Below, one piece after another: positions 49,618 through 56,836 of a DNA stretch of 56,836 nucleotides. This stretch comes from Chitinophaga skermanii. GTDB lineage: Bacteria > Bacteroidota > Bacteroidia > Chitinophagales > Chitinophagaceae. The number at the start of each line of letters is the position of its first letter. Position 1 is the first letter of the stretch. The stretch spans positions 1 through 56,836 of the forward strand of contig NZ_QLLL01000016.1 in NCBI RefSeq assembly GCF_003259335.1, read 5' to 3'. A model generated the notes under the pieces. That model searched no databases. It had not been told where the DNA came from and saw only the letters and a list, made by a program, of their open reading frames with translations. Position numbers and translations under genes: made by a program.

Positions 49618-51099
49618 ATGGCTTGTGCCGGATGTGGTACAGGTGCGAGTGGGAAGCCAAATGGATGTAAGAGCAATGGAGGATGCGATACAGGCGGTTG
49701 TAACCGTCTGAACGTATTTGATTGGCTGGCAAATATTCCACTGGGCGATAGTTTAGCACCATTTGATATCATAGAAGTAAGTTTTAATAACGGTAGTAGA
49801 AAAGATTTTTTCCGTAATGCCACCAAGCAATTCTTCGAAAAAGGAGAAATGGTCGCTGTTGAAGGTGTGAGTGGTTTCGATGTTGGGATGGTCAACCTCA
49901 CCGGTGAATTGGTTAAATTACAGATGAAAAAACGCCGGGTAGAAGATACCCCGGAAGTAAAGAAGTTACTCCGCCGAGCGTCTACCGACGACATGAACCG
50001 CATGTCGGAAAACAAAGCCCGCGAAAAAGAAGCCCTCATTAAAGCGCGCGCTATTGCAAGAAATCTTGGTCTTGAAATGAAACTCACAGAAGTAGAAATT
50101 CAAGCCGATGGCCGAAAAGCAACATTCTTTTATACGGCCGACGATCGCGTCGATTTCCGCGAACTCATCAAAATATATGCATCCGAATTCAAAGTAAAGG
50201 TTGAAATGCGCCAAATCGGTGCCCGCCAAGAGGCAGGTAAAGTAGGTGGCATCGGCAGTTGCGGTAGAGAACTTTGCTGTAGTACATGGTTATCTGATTT
50301 CAAATCAGTAAACACCACAGCAGCTCGCTACCAAAACTTATCCATCAACCAAGCAAAGCTATCTGGTCAATGCGGTCGCTTAAAATGCTGCCTCAACTAT
50401 GAATTAGATACTTATTTGGATGCCTTGAAAGATTTCCCAGAAGATGCCGATACGCTAGAAACAGCCGCCGGTACCGCGTCACTTCAAAAACGCGATATCT
50501 TCAAAAACTTAATGTGGTATTCTTTCGACAACAGTAACAAATTATACCCGCTTACTATTACCCGCGTAAAGGAAATCAGGCACCTCAATAAACAAGGTAA
50601 CAAACCTGAAGAACTGAAAGCTGTAGAATTAGTAGCCACGAAACCTAAAGAAATTGATCTCGGTTTCGTAGATGTGGTAGGTCAAATTTCCCTTCGTTCC
50701 CTCGAAAAAACGTCTCAAAAGCGCAAGCAAAAAGGCAAAGAGAAGGAAAAAGAGAAAGAAAAACCAAAGCAAGCTGCTCCTCAAAACCAAGGCAACCAAC
50801 CGAAACAAGGTGGTAACCAACAAAAACAACCACAACAAGCGAAACAACCGCAACAAGGTGGTAGCCAAGGTCAGGGTCAACAAAAACCTAAGCAGCCGCA
50901 ACAAGCACCACAACAAAAACAACATCATCAAAAACAGTCGCAGCAGCGCCATGAACCTAAAGGTCCGGGTAATAACAACCCTCCTCAAGCGAATCGCCCG
51001 CCGCAACAAAACCAGCAAAAGGAGAAACCAAATACTCCTCAGCAACAACCCAAACCAAAACCCAAGCCGCCTCGTCCGCCGCAGGGTAATAATAAATAA
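49618..51099 (+). CDS. ricT: RicT/PSP1-domain protein with low-complexity tail
   Basis: 493 residues. The Cys-rich N-terminus (MACAGCGTGASGKPNGCKS) is followed by the PSP1 C-terminal domain (about 60-290) with FFRNATKQFFEKGEMVAV and the conserved Cys cluster GSCGRELCCSTWL and GQCGRLKCCLNYE, which carry iron-sulfur ligands in RicT. From about 360 the protein is Lys/Glu then Gln/Pro/Asn-rich to the end (QQKQPQQAKQPQQGG, PKPKPKPPRPP). RicT partners in other bacteria act on mRNA processing. The tail is unusual for the family and is likely disordered. Confidence 0.9.
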   Translation: MACAGCGTGASGKPNGCKSNGGCDTGGCNRLNVFDWLANIPLGDSLAPFDIIEVSFNNGSRKDFFRNATKQFFEKGEMVAVEGVSGFDVGMVNLTGELVKLQMKKRRVEDTPEVKKLLRRASTDDMNRMSENKAREKEALIKARAIARNLGLEMKLTEVEIQADGRKATFFYTADDRVDFRELIKIYASEFKVKVEMRQIGARQEAGKVGGIGSCGRELCCSTWLSDFKSVNTTAARYQNLSINQAKLSGQCGRLKCCLNYELDTYLDALKDFPEDADTLETAAGTASLQKRDIFKNLMWYSFDNSNKLYPLTITRVKEIRHLNKQGNKPEELKAVELVATKPKEIDLGFVDVVGQISLRSLEKTSQKRKQKGKEKEKEKEKPKQAAPQNQGNQPKQGGNQQKQPQQAKQPQQGGSQGQGQQKPKQPQQAPQQKQHHQKQSQQRHEPKGPGNNNPPQANRPPQQNQQKEKPNTPQQQPKPKPKPPRPPQGNNK

Positions 51100-51106
51100 T
51101 TAGCAT

Positions 51107-51136
51107 ACGGGTGTCAACAAAATGGCACCCGTTTTT
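51107..51136 (+). terminator. intrinsic terminator after ricT
   Basis: Stem ACGGGTG / CACCCGT with a 12-nt loop and five T. It lies 37 bp before the rhomboid gene. Confidence 0.8.
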
Positions 51137-51172
51137 CTTATATTTTGACGACCCACTCGAATTTATTACAGC

Positions 51173-52645
51173 ATGATCGGATTTCCTCCCAAACATCATA
51201 CTTCATTCTCCTTACAAGGCACCTCCGTACAAGCTTATTATACGTACGCCTGCATGGCATTGGAAAGTTTGGACTGGCACATCAGTTTCGCTACTACCGA
51301 ATACATCATTGCTTTCACCAATTTTAGCTGGCGCTCTTGGAACGAGCAAATCACCATCCACATTACCCCGGGCATGCTCGAAATAACCAGCGAAAGCACC
51401 GGTGCACAAATCATCGATTTTGGGAAGAATAAAAGCAACCTCCATCTCCTAACAGAAACAATTGATTCTATTGCTACCAGTACCAGCGAAGTGGCAACAG
51501 AACAGCATTTTCAACAATATCAACAACAATTCGCCGACCTCAACTTCGAACACGAAGGGGCCTACCACCTCACGCACAAAAGACGCATTATTAAAGGATT
51601 CACCAAGGTATTTGTACCTGTAAAAGGCTATTTCATTACCCCGGTGCTCGTTTCTTTGAATGTTTTCATTTTTGTGCTTCTGACGGCCCTGTCTATTTAT
51701 AACGGCTCCGATATTCTTCCATTCGACATTACCCCCTACGCCAATTACAAACTCGATACGCTCGCTGGGCAGCCTTGGCGCTTGTTCTCGTGCTTATTTG
51801 TACATTTTGATGCGCTGCATTTGTTCTTCAATATGTACTTTTTAGTAATCGCAGGCCTGTACCTCGAGTCGATGCTAGGTAGCCGACGATTTTTATTGGC
51901 TTACTTATTATCGGGATTGGGGGCGAGCTTGGCCAGTTTATGGTGGAATGACTATGTAGTGTCGGCCGGTTCTTCAGGGGCTATTTTAGGCTTATATGGT
52001 GTAATTATAGCCATTATTAGCCAGCCCATCCTGGAAAAGCAAGAGCGGAAATCGTTGTTTATCTCGATCGGGATATTAATCGCCTTGCAACTATTGATAG
52101 GCTTTAGGAAAAACTCTAGTACCGACAATGCTTCGCATATTGGGGGCATTCTTACGGGCTATGTACTCGGTTGGTGCTACTACCCTAGCCTAAAACGCCC
52201 GAAGTGGCTGCAAGGAAAAATGGTTACTTTTTACGGTACACTGGTAGTGGGCGCTATAGCGGGCATTATTACTTACCAAAATATGAGCCGCGATATCTTC
52301 CGTTACCAAGAGATTTTAGACACTATTGACCATAACCGCCAAATGGCTTTCGGTATTTACAGCATGCCTACCACCTTTACCCGCGAGCAACAACTCAGGC
52401 AAATCAAAGATAACGGGATCTATTATTGGGACGAGAACTTGCGCTTGCTTGATGAAGCTACCCATATGCATTTATCAAAGAAGTCGCAACGCCACAACCA
52501 AGTGTTGATTCAATACAACGAGATTCAACGAAGGATCTTCGTATTTCAATACAAGCGAATTGATGAAAGCACACAGAAGTACAACCAAGCTATTTTGGAT
52601 GCCCGTGCCGATGCCGACGATTTAGCGTTGAAGGCGAACTACTAA
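51173..52645 (+). CDS. rhomboid-family intramembrane serine protease
   Basis: 490 residues. A cytoplasmic N-terminal domain of ~140 residues comes first (HITPGMLEITSESTGAQIID), then six to seven membrane segments. The rhomboid catalytic motif is GSSGAILGLYG (Ser), and the partner His is in DNASHIGGILTGYVLGW. The HxxxN-type motif of the first loop is HLFFNMYFL. A C-terminal ~100-residue soluble helical tail follows (RRIFVFQYKRIDESTQKYNQ). It cuts membrane proteins; the substrate is unknown. The convergent nucleoid-protein gene overlaps its stop by 4 bp. Confidence 0.93.
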   Translation: MIGFPPKHHTSFSLQGTSVQAYYTYACMALESLDWHISFATTEYIIAFTNFSWRSWNEQITIHITPGMLEITSESTGAQIIDFGKNKSNLHLLTETIDSIATSTSEVATEQHFQQYQQQFADLNFEHEGAYHLTHKRRIIKGFTKVFVPVKGYFITPVLVSLNVFIFVLLTALSIYNGSDILPFDITPYANYKLDTLAGQPWRLFSCLFVHFDALHLFFNMYFLVIAGLYLESMLGSRRFLLAYLLSGLGASLASLWWNDYVVSAGSSGAILGLYGVIIAIISQPILEKQERKSLFISIGILIALQLLIGFRKNSSTDNASHIGGILTGYVLGWCYYPSLKRPKWLQGKMVTFYGTLVVGAIAGIITYQNMSRDIFRYQEILDTIDHNRQMAFGIYSMPTTFTREQQLRQIKDNGIYYWDENLRLLDEATHMHLSKKSQRHNQVLIQYNEIQRRIFVFQYKRIDESTQKYNQAILDARADADDLALKANY

Positions 52646-53694
52646 CTCTCCGATTCGAAATACAATTTATAATACTGCATATTCGCCAGGTCGTCGTAGC
52701 CACGCTCAATACGATCACGGTCGCCATGGATATACACGAGGAAGTTTTTATCCAGTTTCAATACACTTTTGAAATCCCGCTGGTTCTTCTTCACCGCCGG
52801 TGCCGAAATTTCGAACTCGTCGGGAATATCTAAGCGGTAATCGCGTTGAAACTGTTCACGGTAATCCTTGAAAGATTCAATAGCGTCTACGTTCCCGAGT
52901 ACTTCCTCGGCGTAGCTGTTCATATCGAACTGTTCATTTTGCTTGAAATAGGCAGCCGATTTATTCAATAAATCGATCTGGTCGGCCCGGTTCATTTCGT
53001 ATTGTCCTGGGAGATGGGTGGAAATGAATTCTTTACACAGCGTAACGGCTGTTTCTGTTTGGTGGTAATTATCTTCACGGCGTTGTACCTGTAAGAACGC
53101 GTCTTTCCAGTATACGGCCTCATTTTGTTTGCTGATACTATCTACAATACTCACTTTATACCCTTCTTCACTTTCAATGTTAAACACCAAGCAGCCTTTA
53201 TCCAGCTTATTGATATTAATACCATCTTCGTAGTTGACTTCGTAATTATCTTGTTGAAGGAATACTTTCAAGTAAGTATCGCGGGTTTCGGATTTGAATA
53301 TACCGATTGCTTCTACTTCTTCTCCATCTACTTGCACCTTCGAGAAATGTACGATGTACAATTCGCCGCCTTTGATTTTGGGGTGAGTAGAATGTTTGTA
53401 TAAATGCTTCGCAATGTTAATGCTTTGATCGTGGAAAACGGTGCTGTCTTCGAAAATCAAGCTGCAGTACTTGTAAACTTCGTTCAATTGGATATCCGCA
53501 TCATGCATGAATCTAAAATATTCAGCATTCTTCACGAATGGCTGTATAAAATAGTTCAACAACAAGTTCCCAATCGTTTCATCCGACAATTGTAAAGGCG
53601 ATTGAGAAAGGATCAAAGGCTCGTCGTGACCGAGGTTGCCTACTTTGTGGATGGTGAGTTGACTGAGGTCTGTAAAATCTGCAACATGAATCAT
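52642..53694 (-). CDS. nucleoid-associated protein (NdpA/YejK family)
   Basis: 350 residues, the usual length for the family. It has the NA37 layout: an N-terminal domain (LSQLTIHKVGNLGHDEPLIL), a strand-rich middle (KIKGGELYIVHFSKVQVDGE, AIGIFKSETRDTYLKVF) and a C-terminal domain (RDFKSVLKLDKNFLVYIHG). E. coli YejK binds nucleoid DNA and topoisomerase IV. The stop codon overlaps the convergent rhomboid gene by four bases. A single gene. Confidence 0.85.
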   Translation of the reverse strand: MIHVADFTDLSQLTIHKVGNLGHDEPLILSQSPLQLSDETIGNLLLNYFIQPFVKNAEYFRFMHDADIQLNEVYKYCSLIFEDSTVFHDQSINIAKHLYKHSTHPKIKGGELYIVHFSKVQVDGEEVEAIGIFKSETRDTYLKVFLQQDNYEVNYEDGININKLDKGCLVFNIESEEGYKVSIVDSISKQNEAVYWKDAFLQVQRREDNYHQTETAVTLCKEFISTHLPGQYEMNRADQIDLLNKSAAYFKQNEQFDMNSYAEEVLGNVDAIESFKDYREQFQRDYRLDIPDEFEISAPAVKKNQRDFKSVLKLDKNFLVYIHGDRDRIERGYDDLANMQYYKLYFESES

Positions 53695-53798
53695 AAGGCT
53701 AAATAAATTGCTTGGCGAAATAACGGAAAAATAGCGAACTGGGCGTTTATCATTTTTTATTAAAAATCTTCATTCTAAGGTTCTATATTTATTTCATT

Positions 53799-54680
53799 AT
53801 GAAAAATTCCACACTTTTCTTAGCAACAGCGGCCATGCTCCTATCTTCTGCAGCCATGGCGCAAACCGATTTATATAAAGCAAAAGACCTCACAAAAGAG
53901 AAAATGTTCTCTGTGAATATCGAAGGACCTAATTTCGATAAAAAGGGAAACTTCTACGTGGTGAACTACCAGCAAGATGGCACCATTGGAAAAATAAATC
54001 CCGTAACTGGTGAAGGCGAAATATTTGTTGAATTACCAAATGGCAGCATCGCCAATGCCATCCAGTTCAATAGTAAAGGCACCATGTTGTTGGCCGACTT
54101 TAAGAACCACAACGTCCTGCAAGTAAACATGAAAACGAAAGAAGTGAGTGTATACGCGCACGACGATCGTTTCAACCAACCCAATGATATTTGCATCAAC
54201 AAGAAAGATCAAATCTTCGCTAGTGACCCTAATTGGAAAGATCAAACAGGGAAATTATGGCGTGTAGATCCAGGAGGGAAAACTGTTTTACTTGAAGAAA
54301 ATATGGGTACTACAAATGGCATTACACTCAGTCCTGATGAAAAAATCCTGTATGTCAACGAAGGTATCCAACGTAAAATCTGGAAGTATGATGTAGATAG
54401 TAAAGGAAATATTAGCAATAAAACGTTATTCGCCACCTTCGATGATTATGGTTTTGATGGTATGAAAGTGGATAAAGCCGGTAACTTATACATCGCACGC
54501 TGGGGCAAAGGCACCATTGTGGTAATGTCGCCAGGAGGAAAGCAAATCCGCGAAATTCCTTTAACCGGTAAGCATTGTAGCAACTTGATTTTCGGTGGGA
54601 AAGATAAGAAAACAGTTTTTGTAACCTTACAGGATCGTAAATGTATCGAAACTTTCCAAGTAGAAATTCCGGGTAAATAA
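53799..54680 (+). CDS. SMP-30/gluconolactonase/LRE-like exported protein
   Basis: 293 residues with a clear Sec signal (MKNSTLFLATAAMLLSSAAMA-Q). The rest is a six-bladed beta-propeller of the SGL family: FSVNIEGPNFDKKGNFYVVN, then RFNQPNDICINKKDQIFASD, LLEENMGTTNGITLSPDEKI and FDGMKVDKAGNLYIARWGKG. The metal-binding Glu/Asn/Asp positions typical of SMP-30 are largely in place (PNDI, TNGI, DGMKVD). It likely hydrolyses lactones in the periplasm; the true substrate is open. Confidence 0.88.
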   Translation: MKNSTLFLATAAMLLSSAAMAQTDLYKAKDLTKEKMFSVNIEGPNFDKKGNFYVVNYQQDGTIGKINPVTGEGEIFVELPNGSIANAIQFNSKGTMLLADFKNHNVLQVNMKTKEVSVYAHDDRFNQPNDICINKKDQIFASDPNWKDQTGKLWRVDPGGKTVLLEENMGTTNGITLSPDEKILYVNEGIQRKIWKYDVDSKGNISNKTLFATFDDYGFDGMKVDKAGNLYIARWGKGTIVVMSPGGKQIREIPLTGKHCSNLIFGGKDKKTVFVTLQDRKCIETFQVEIPGK

Positions 54681-54701
54681 ATCATACATATTATACCAAG
54701 C

Positions 54702-54734
54702 AAAAAAGCCTTTCTAGATGAGAAAGGCTTTTTT
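54702..54734 (+). terminator. bidirectional terminator after the SMP-30-like gene
   Basis: Perfect 14-bp stem AAAAAAGCCTTTCT / AGAAAGGCTTTTTT with loop AGATG. It serves the convergent small exported protein on the minus strand as well. Confidence 0.95.
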
Positions 54735-54756
54735 TATCAAAATGAATATATGCTGA

Positions 54757-55113
54757 TTAGTTGGCTTTGTTGAAAGATTCCAATGTTTCGAAATCGAGTG
54801 TGCTAATTTTCACCACTTGGTATTGCGTAGCCGTTTCAAGGGTAACGATATACGTTTTCTCACCAGCAGCATTGAATTCGCGCACTGAAACGATGTTTTC
54901 GTTAGGGCATTTCTTCATCAATTTTTTGATCACGTTTAAAGGCAGATCAGCATCAGAAATATAACGGCTAGTAGCAACTTCGTTACCTTGCTCGTCGATA
55001 TGATGCATCACTTTCTTTACAGCCTTTTTTACGGATTCATTTACACTTGTGTTGTTAGCAAATACATTAACAGATAATGTTACTAAAGCGATGAGGATAG
55101 TTAAAGTTTTCAT
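54757..55113 (-). CDS. small exported protein, unknown function
   Basis: 118 residues from the ATG at 55113. The longer open frame to 55188 would start on the promoter, so it is rejected. Signal peptide MKTLTILIALVTLSVNVFA, cut before NNTSVNES. The mature part (~99 residues) has a helix (ESVKKAVKKVMHHIDEQ) followed by strands (NIVSVREFNAAGEKTYIVTL, YQVVKISTLDFETLE), reminiscent of PepSY-like small exported proteins of this phylum, which is not certain. It has one of the three near-perfect promoters of the window. Confidence 0.8.
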   Translation of the reverse strand: MKTLTILIALVTLSVNVFANNTSVNESVKKAVKKVMHHIDEQGNEVATSRYISDADLPLNVIKKLMKKCPNENIVSVREFNAAGEKTYIVTLETATQYQVVKISTLDFETLESFNKAN

Positions 55114-55158
55114 ATAAATGCGTTTTATTGTGTTTTCGTTTTTGTTTGTTTGATAAAT

Positions 55159-55189
55159 CAAAGGTATGAACGGTACCAAACAGGTCAAA
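55159..55189 (-). promoter_or_regulatory. near-perfect promoter of the small exported protein
   Basis: On the minus strand: TTTG (55189-55186), exactly 19 bp, then TACCTTTG (55166-55159). The leader to the ATG at 55113 is about 40 nt. Confidence 0.8.
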
Positions 55190-55641
55190 ACGACTATTTA
55201 TTAGCGGATGAAAGGCAAATAGAAACCTTAAAAGTGTTCGCTTTTGTACAAAGTGGACGAGTAACTACATTTACCATAACACATTCTTTATAAACAACTT
55301 ATAATACAATCTATCCATAAAGCCTATTCATAAATCAATAAAAGTCTTCTACATCGTACTCGGGCTAATTGGTAATTGTAAAACCTCATTTTTCGATACC
55401 GGACAAGAAATCTCAAAAGCGGACATAACTATACCAAACACAATATGGGTAAAGGTTTAGGTAGGGTCAACGGTATAGATTCAGCCATAGAATGTTAATA
55501 ATGGAAAACATTAGATCGAACAACAAGAGAATCATCTTGCATAACAAGTTGTAGAGCTTTCCCTTTAAGCGATTGGCATTGCGGGAGTTTGGCAATCATA
55601 ATATGCCGAGGTAATAACCTTTGATATACAGCTCCTGTTGC
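55190..55641. other. 452-bp gap without a gene
   Basis: No supported ORF, hairpin with T-run or promoter box. The part beyond 55642 is the in-frame continuation of the minus-strand lipoprotein listed separately. Confidence 0.5.
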
Positions 55642-55767
55642 TCAAAGCCCAGCATCTCGCACGCTATTATGTACTTTTTGCCATGTTCCGTTCTCATTCT
55701 TATACACTAAGTACGCATAGAACAATGAATTACCAATACCCATATGAATAGGAAATTTTCCTGTATT
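55642..55767 (-). pseudogene. in-frame continuation of the lipoprotein beyond a TAA stop
   Basis: Reading on past the TAA at 55770-55768 in the same frame gives 41 sense codons (NTGKFPIHMGIGNSLFYAYL..., later KNENGTWQKVHNS) and a TGA at 55644-55642. The stretch reads like strands of the same domain, so the TAA probably interrupts a ~172-residue protein. It could also be made separately from the ATG at 55743. Confidence 0.5.
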
Positions 55768-56163
55768 TTATATATACACAAAATTGGCTGCACAGGCTTC
55801 TACAGCATCCACCACTTCAGTCATCTTATTCACATATACCCAATCAATAGAAGTATTACAAATAGTATCAACCTTTATTTCTAAACTCCTATCATTTATC
55901 CGTCCATCACTTTCATAGTGAGTCCTTGAGATATGCTGCACGTAGCGTTTGTTTATTAGGATAAAGTCTCTCCGTGATCCAATGTATTCGATAGGCATTC
56001 TAATATTTGCTGTGTTATTACAGCAAACGTTCTTCCACCTACAAGTATCAACTCGCTCTGCGATTTGCATCCCAAACAAATTGTGATATTTCATCTTGGA
56101 GAATGTGCGAGGCGATGTATTACAGGCGGCAAGGAGTGAAAAGAATAGGAGTAATAGCTTCAT
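55768..56163 (-). CDS. small lipoprotein, probably truncated by an in-frame stop
   Basis: 131 residues with a short lipoprotein signal (lipobox LAAC at about residues 11-14). The mature part has five Cys after the lipid Cys (for example DTCRWKNVCCNN, DTICNTS, EACAAN) and alternating strands (RDFILINKRYVQHISRTHYE). Not recognised. The frame continues beyond the TAA for 41 more sense codons. Single-gene context beside a 20-codon ORF (56179-56241) and a 5S rRNA gene. Confidence 0.6.
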   Translation of the reverse strand: MKLLLLFFSLLAACNTSPRTFSKMKYHNLFGMQIAERVDTCRWKNVCCNNTANIRMPIEYIGSRRDFILINKRYVQHISRTHYESDGRINDRSLEIKVDTICNTSIDWVYVNKMTEVVDAVEACAANFVYI

Positions 56164-56178
56164 AGGATGATAATTTTT

Positions 56179-56241
56179 TTATTGGGATGCTGGCTTGGTG
56201 GGTTTCCATACGTTCCACACGATAAAGAATAGCTTTTTCAT
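56179..56241 (-). CDS. very small ORF upstream of the lipoprotein
   Basis: 20 residues, MKKLFFIVWNVWKPTKPASQ, ending 15 bp before the lipoprotein ATG. It may be a leader ORF or the tail of a lost gene. The 14-bp sequence ATTGGGATGCTGGC at its end (56181-56194) recurs at 56694-56707. Low support. Confidence 0.25.
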   Translation of the reverse strand: MKKLFFIVWNVWKPTKPASQ

Positions 56242-56360
56242 TTTCGCTTTCTCCGTTATACAATGTTGTTAGTTAAGCAAAGATTTCCCGTTTATAAAAG
56301 GTTTATTTACATGAAGTGTGCTTACTAGGAGAGGTAATTTAAGATTGGTTGTAATTGAAA

Positions 56361-56575
56361 TTAGCATTCCATTGTATCTGCATAGGTTTCCATGTTGTTG
56401 TAACTGAATTTATCATTACCAGTATACAAAGTAATATCGACTACTGTCCTTACCTCTGTTGTATTGAATATTTGGGTTGTCCCTTCCTATAACCTATCAC
56501 CATCATCTTCTGCATCTCTTTAGGTTGTTGCAATATTATCTCTGTAAGATTTCCTACAAATTGTATAGGCATCAT
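56361..56575 (-). pseudogene. decayed reading frame with one probable frameshift
   Basis: Frame 1 (56575-56450) encodes 41 residues, MMPIQFVGNLTEIILQQPKE and so on. The adjacent frame (to 56361) encodes IFNTTEVRTVVDITLYTGND and ends METYADTMEC. Joined near 56480 they make a continuous ~70-residue protein-like stretch. No family recognised. It may be a remnant lying between the lipoprotein and the rRNA operon. Confidence 0.35.
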
Positions 56576-56742
56576 TTAGGAGAATACTTTATTCCACGGA
56601 TGATGCAAGGTAGTGTTTTTAATAGGAGGGGTGGGCAAACGATAAGAAGTAGGTATTTTAGCTTGATGGGATAATTGCTTTTAATTGGGATGCTGGCGTT
56701 ATGGATTCCTGAAATTCGATGCTTGTCATCTACCTCGAACAA

Positions 56743-56774
56743 AAAAGGTCCTAGCCAATGCCTAGGACCTTTTT
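56743..56774 (-). terminator. terminator of the rRNA operon
   Basis: Perfect 12-bp stem AAAAGGTCCTAG / CTAGGACCTTTT with a 7-nt loop, followed on the minus strand by a T-run. It lies about 9 bp after the 5S 3' end. Confidence 0.9.
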
Positions 56775-56782
56775 AAATAAAT

Positions 56783-56836
56783 TACGGCAGCTACCTACTC
56801 TCCCGCATTGTGGTGCAGTACCATCGGCCATAAGGG
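56783..56836 (-). rRNA. rrf: 5S ribosomal RNA, 3' part (cut by the window end)
   Basis: On the minus strand the last ~54 bases match the 3' half of bacterial 5S rRNA: plus-strand GGCAGCTACCTACTCTCCC, then GCAGTACCATCGGCC. The gene continues beyond the window, so a full rRNA operon in minus orientation is expected further to the right. The 3' end is placed near 56783 to within a few bases. Confidence 0.9.

Noticed and set aside
56477..56674. 65-residue plus-strand ORF near the rRNA end
   Set aside because: Composition is odd (many His, Tyr, Leu), with no promoter or motif, and the minus strand carries a better coding signal.

Overview
The window looks like chromosome of a Bacteroidota, most likely a Chitinophagaceae/Chitinophagia member. 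The reasons are: many promoters of the Bacteroidota type (a -7 box TAnnTTTG, three of them with a TTTG box 19-20 bp upstream), the gene set L13-S9-S2-Ts-PyrH, a long-form IspG, a methionine synthase split into two genes, RicT beside HolB, many small Bacteroidota-style lipoproteins, and peptides with double-glycine leaders. The species is not claimed.

Layout. 1-1331 is a complete-looking IS3-type insertion sequence. 1.4-4.0 kb holds a SulP anion transporter and a YitT protein. 4.0-5.9 kb is a two-gene ABC-ATPase/TOPRIM-like pair that resembles OLD/PARIS/AbiL defence modules. 6.0-12.8 kb is a tripartite RND efflux system (TolC-like, RND, MFP) with an AraC-type regulator. 13.0-18.2 kb holds ispG, a LysR regulator, an acyl-CoA hydrolase/transferase and a lipoprotein. 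18.2-22.1 kb is split metH. 22.3-22.9 kb is a small operon with a perfect promoter, a Cys-rich 39-residue ORF, a 65-residue protein and a strong terminator. 22.9-26.5 kb holds comF, radA and a zinc metallopeptidase. 26.8-30.7 kb is the translation cluster, with an RGG-tailed ribosomal protein S2. 30.7-34.7 kb holds a DUF3298 lipoprotein, pdxH, a 39-residue ribosomal protein THX, HU, a DUF4286 protein and exonuclease III.

34.9-40.7 kb is the most accessory part: a glycine-rich double-glycine peptide, an orphan TPR histidine kinase, a decayed gene-poor stretch, a second double-glycine peptide, a CPBP-type membrane protein, and a RAYT-like protein that is translationally coupled to it and has lost the HUH motif. 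40.8-54.7 kb returns to household genes: a UvrD-type helicase fused to an Fe-S PD-(D/E)XK nuclease, an Ig-like lipoprotein, two 11-bp-period repeat arrays, recR, glutathione peroxidase, holB, ricT, rhomboid, a nucleoid-associated protein and an SMP-30-like protein. The last 1.7 kb holds a small lipoprotein cut by an in-frame stop, another decayed reading frame, and the 3' end of a 5S rRNA gene on the minus strand with its terminator.

The best candidates for something undescribed are the 38.7-40.0 kb peptide/CPBP/inactive-RAYT cluster, the Cys-rich mini-operon at 22.3 kb, and the phased 11-bp arrays at 45.9-46.1 kb. All functions come from reading the sequence; no database search was run.
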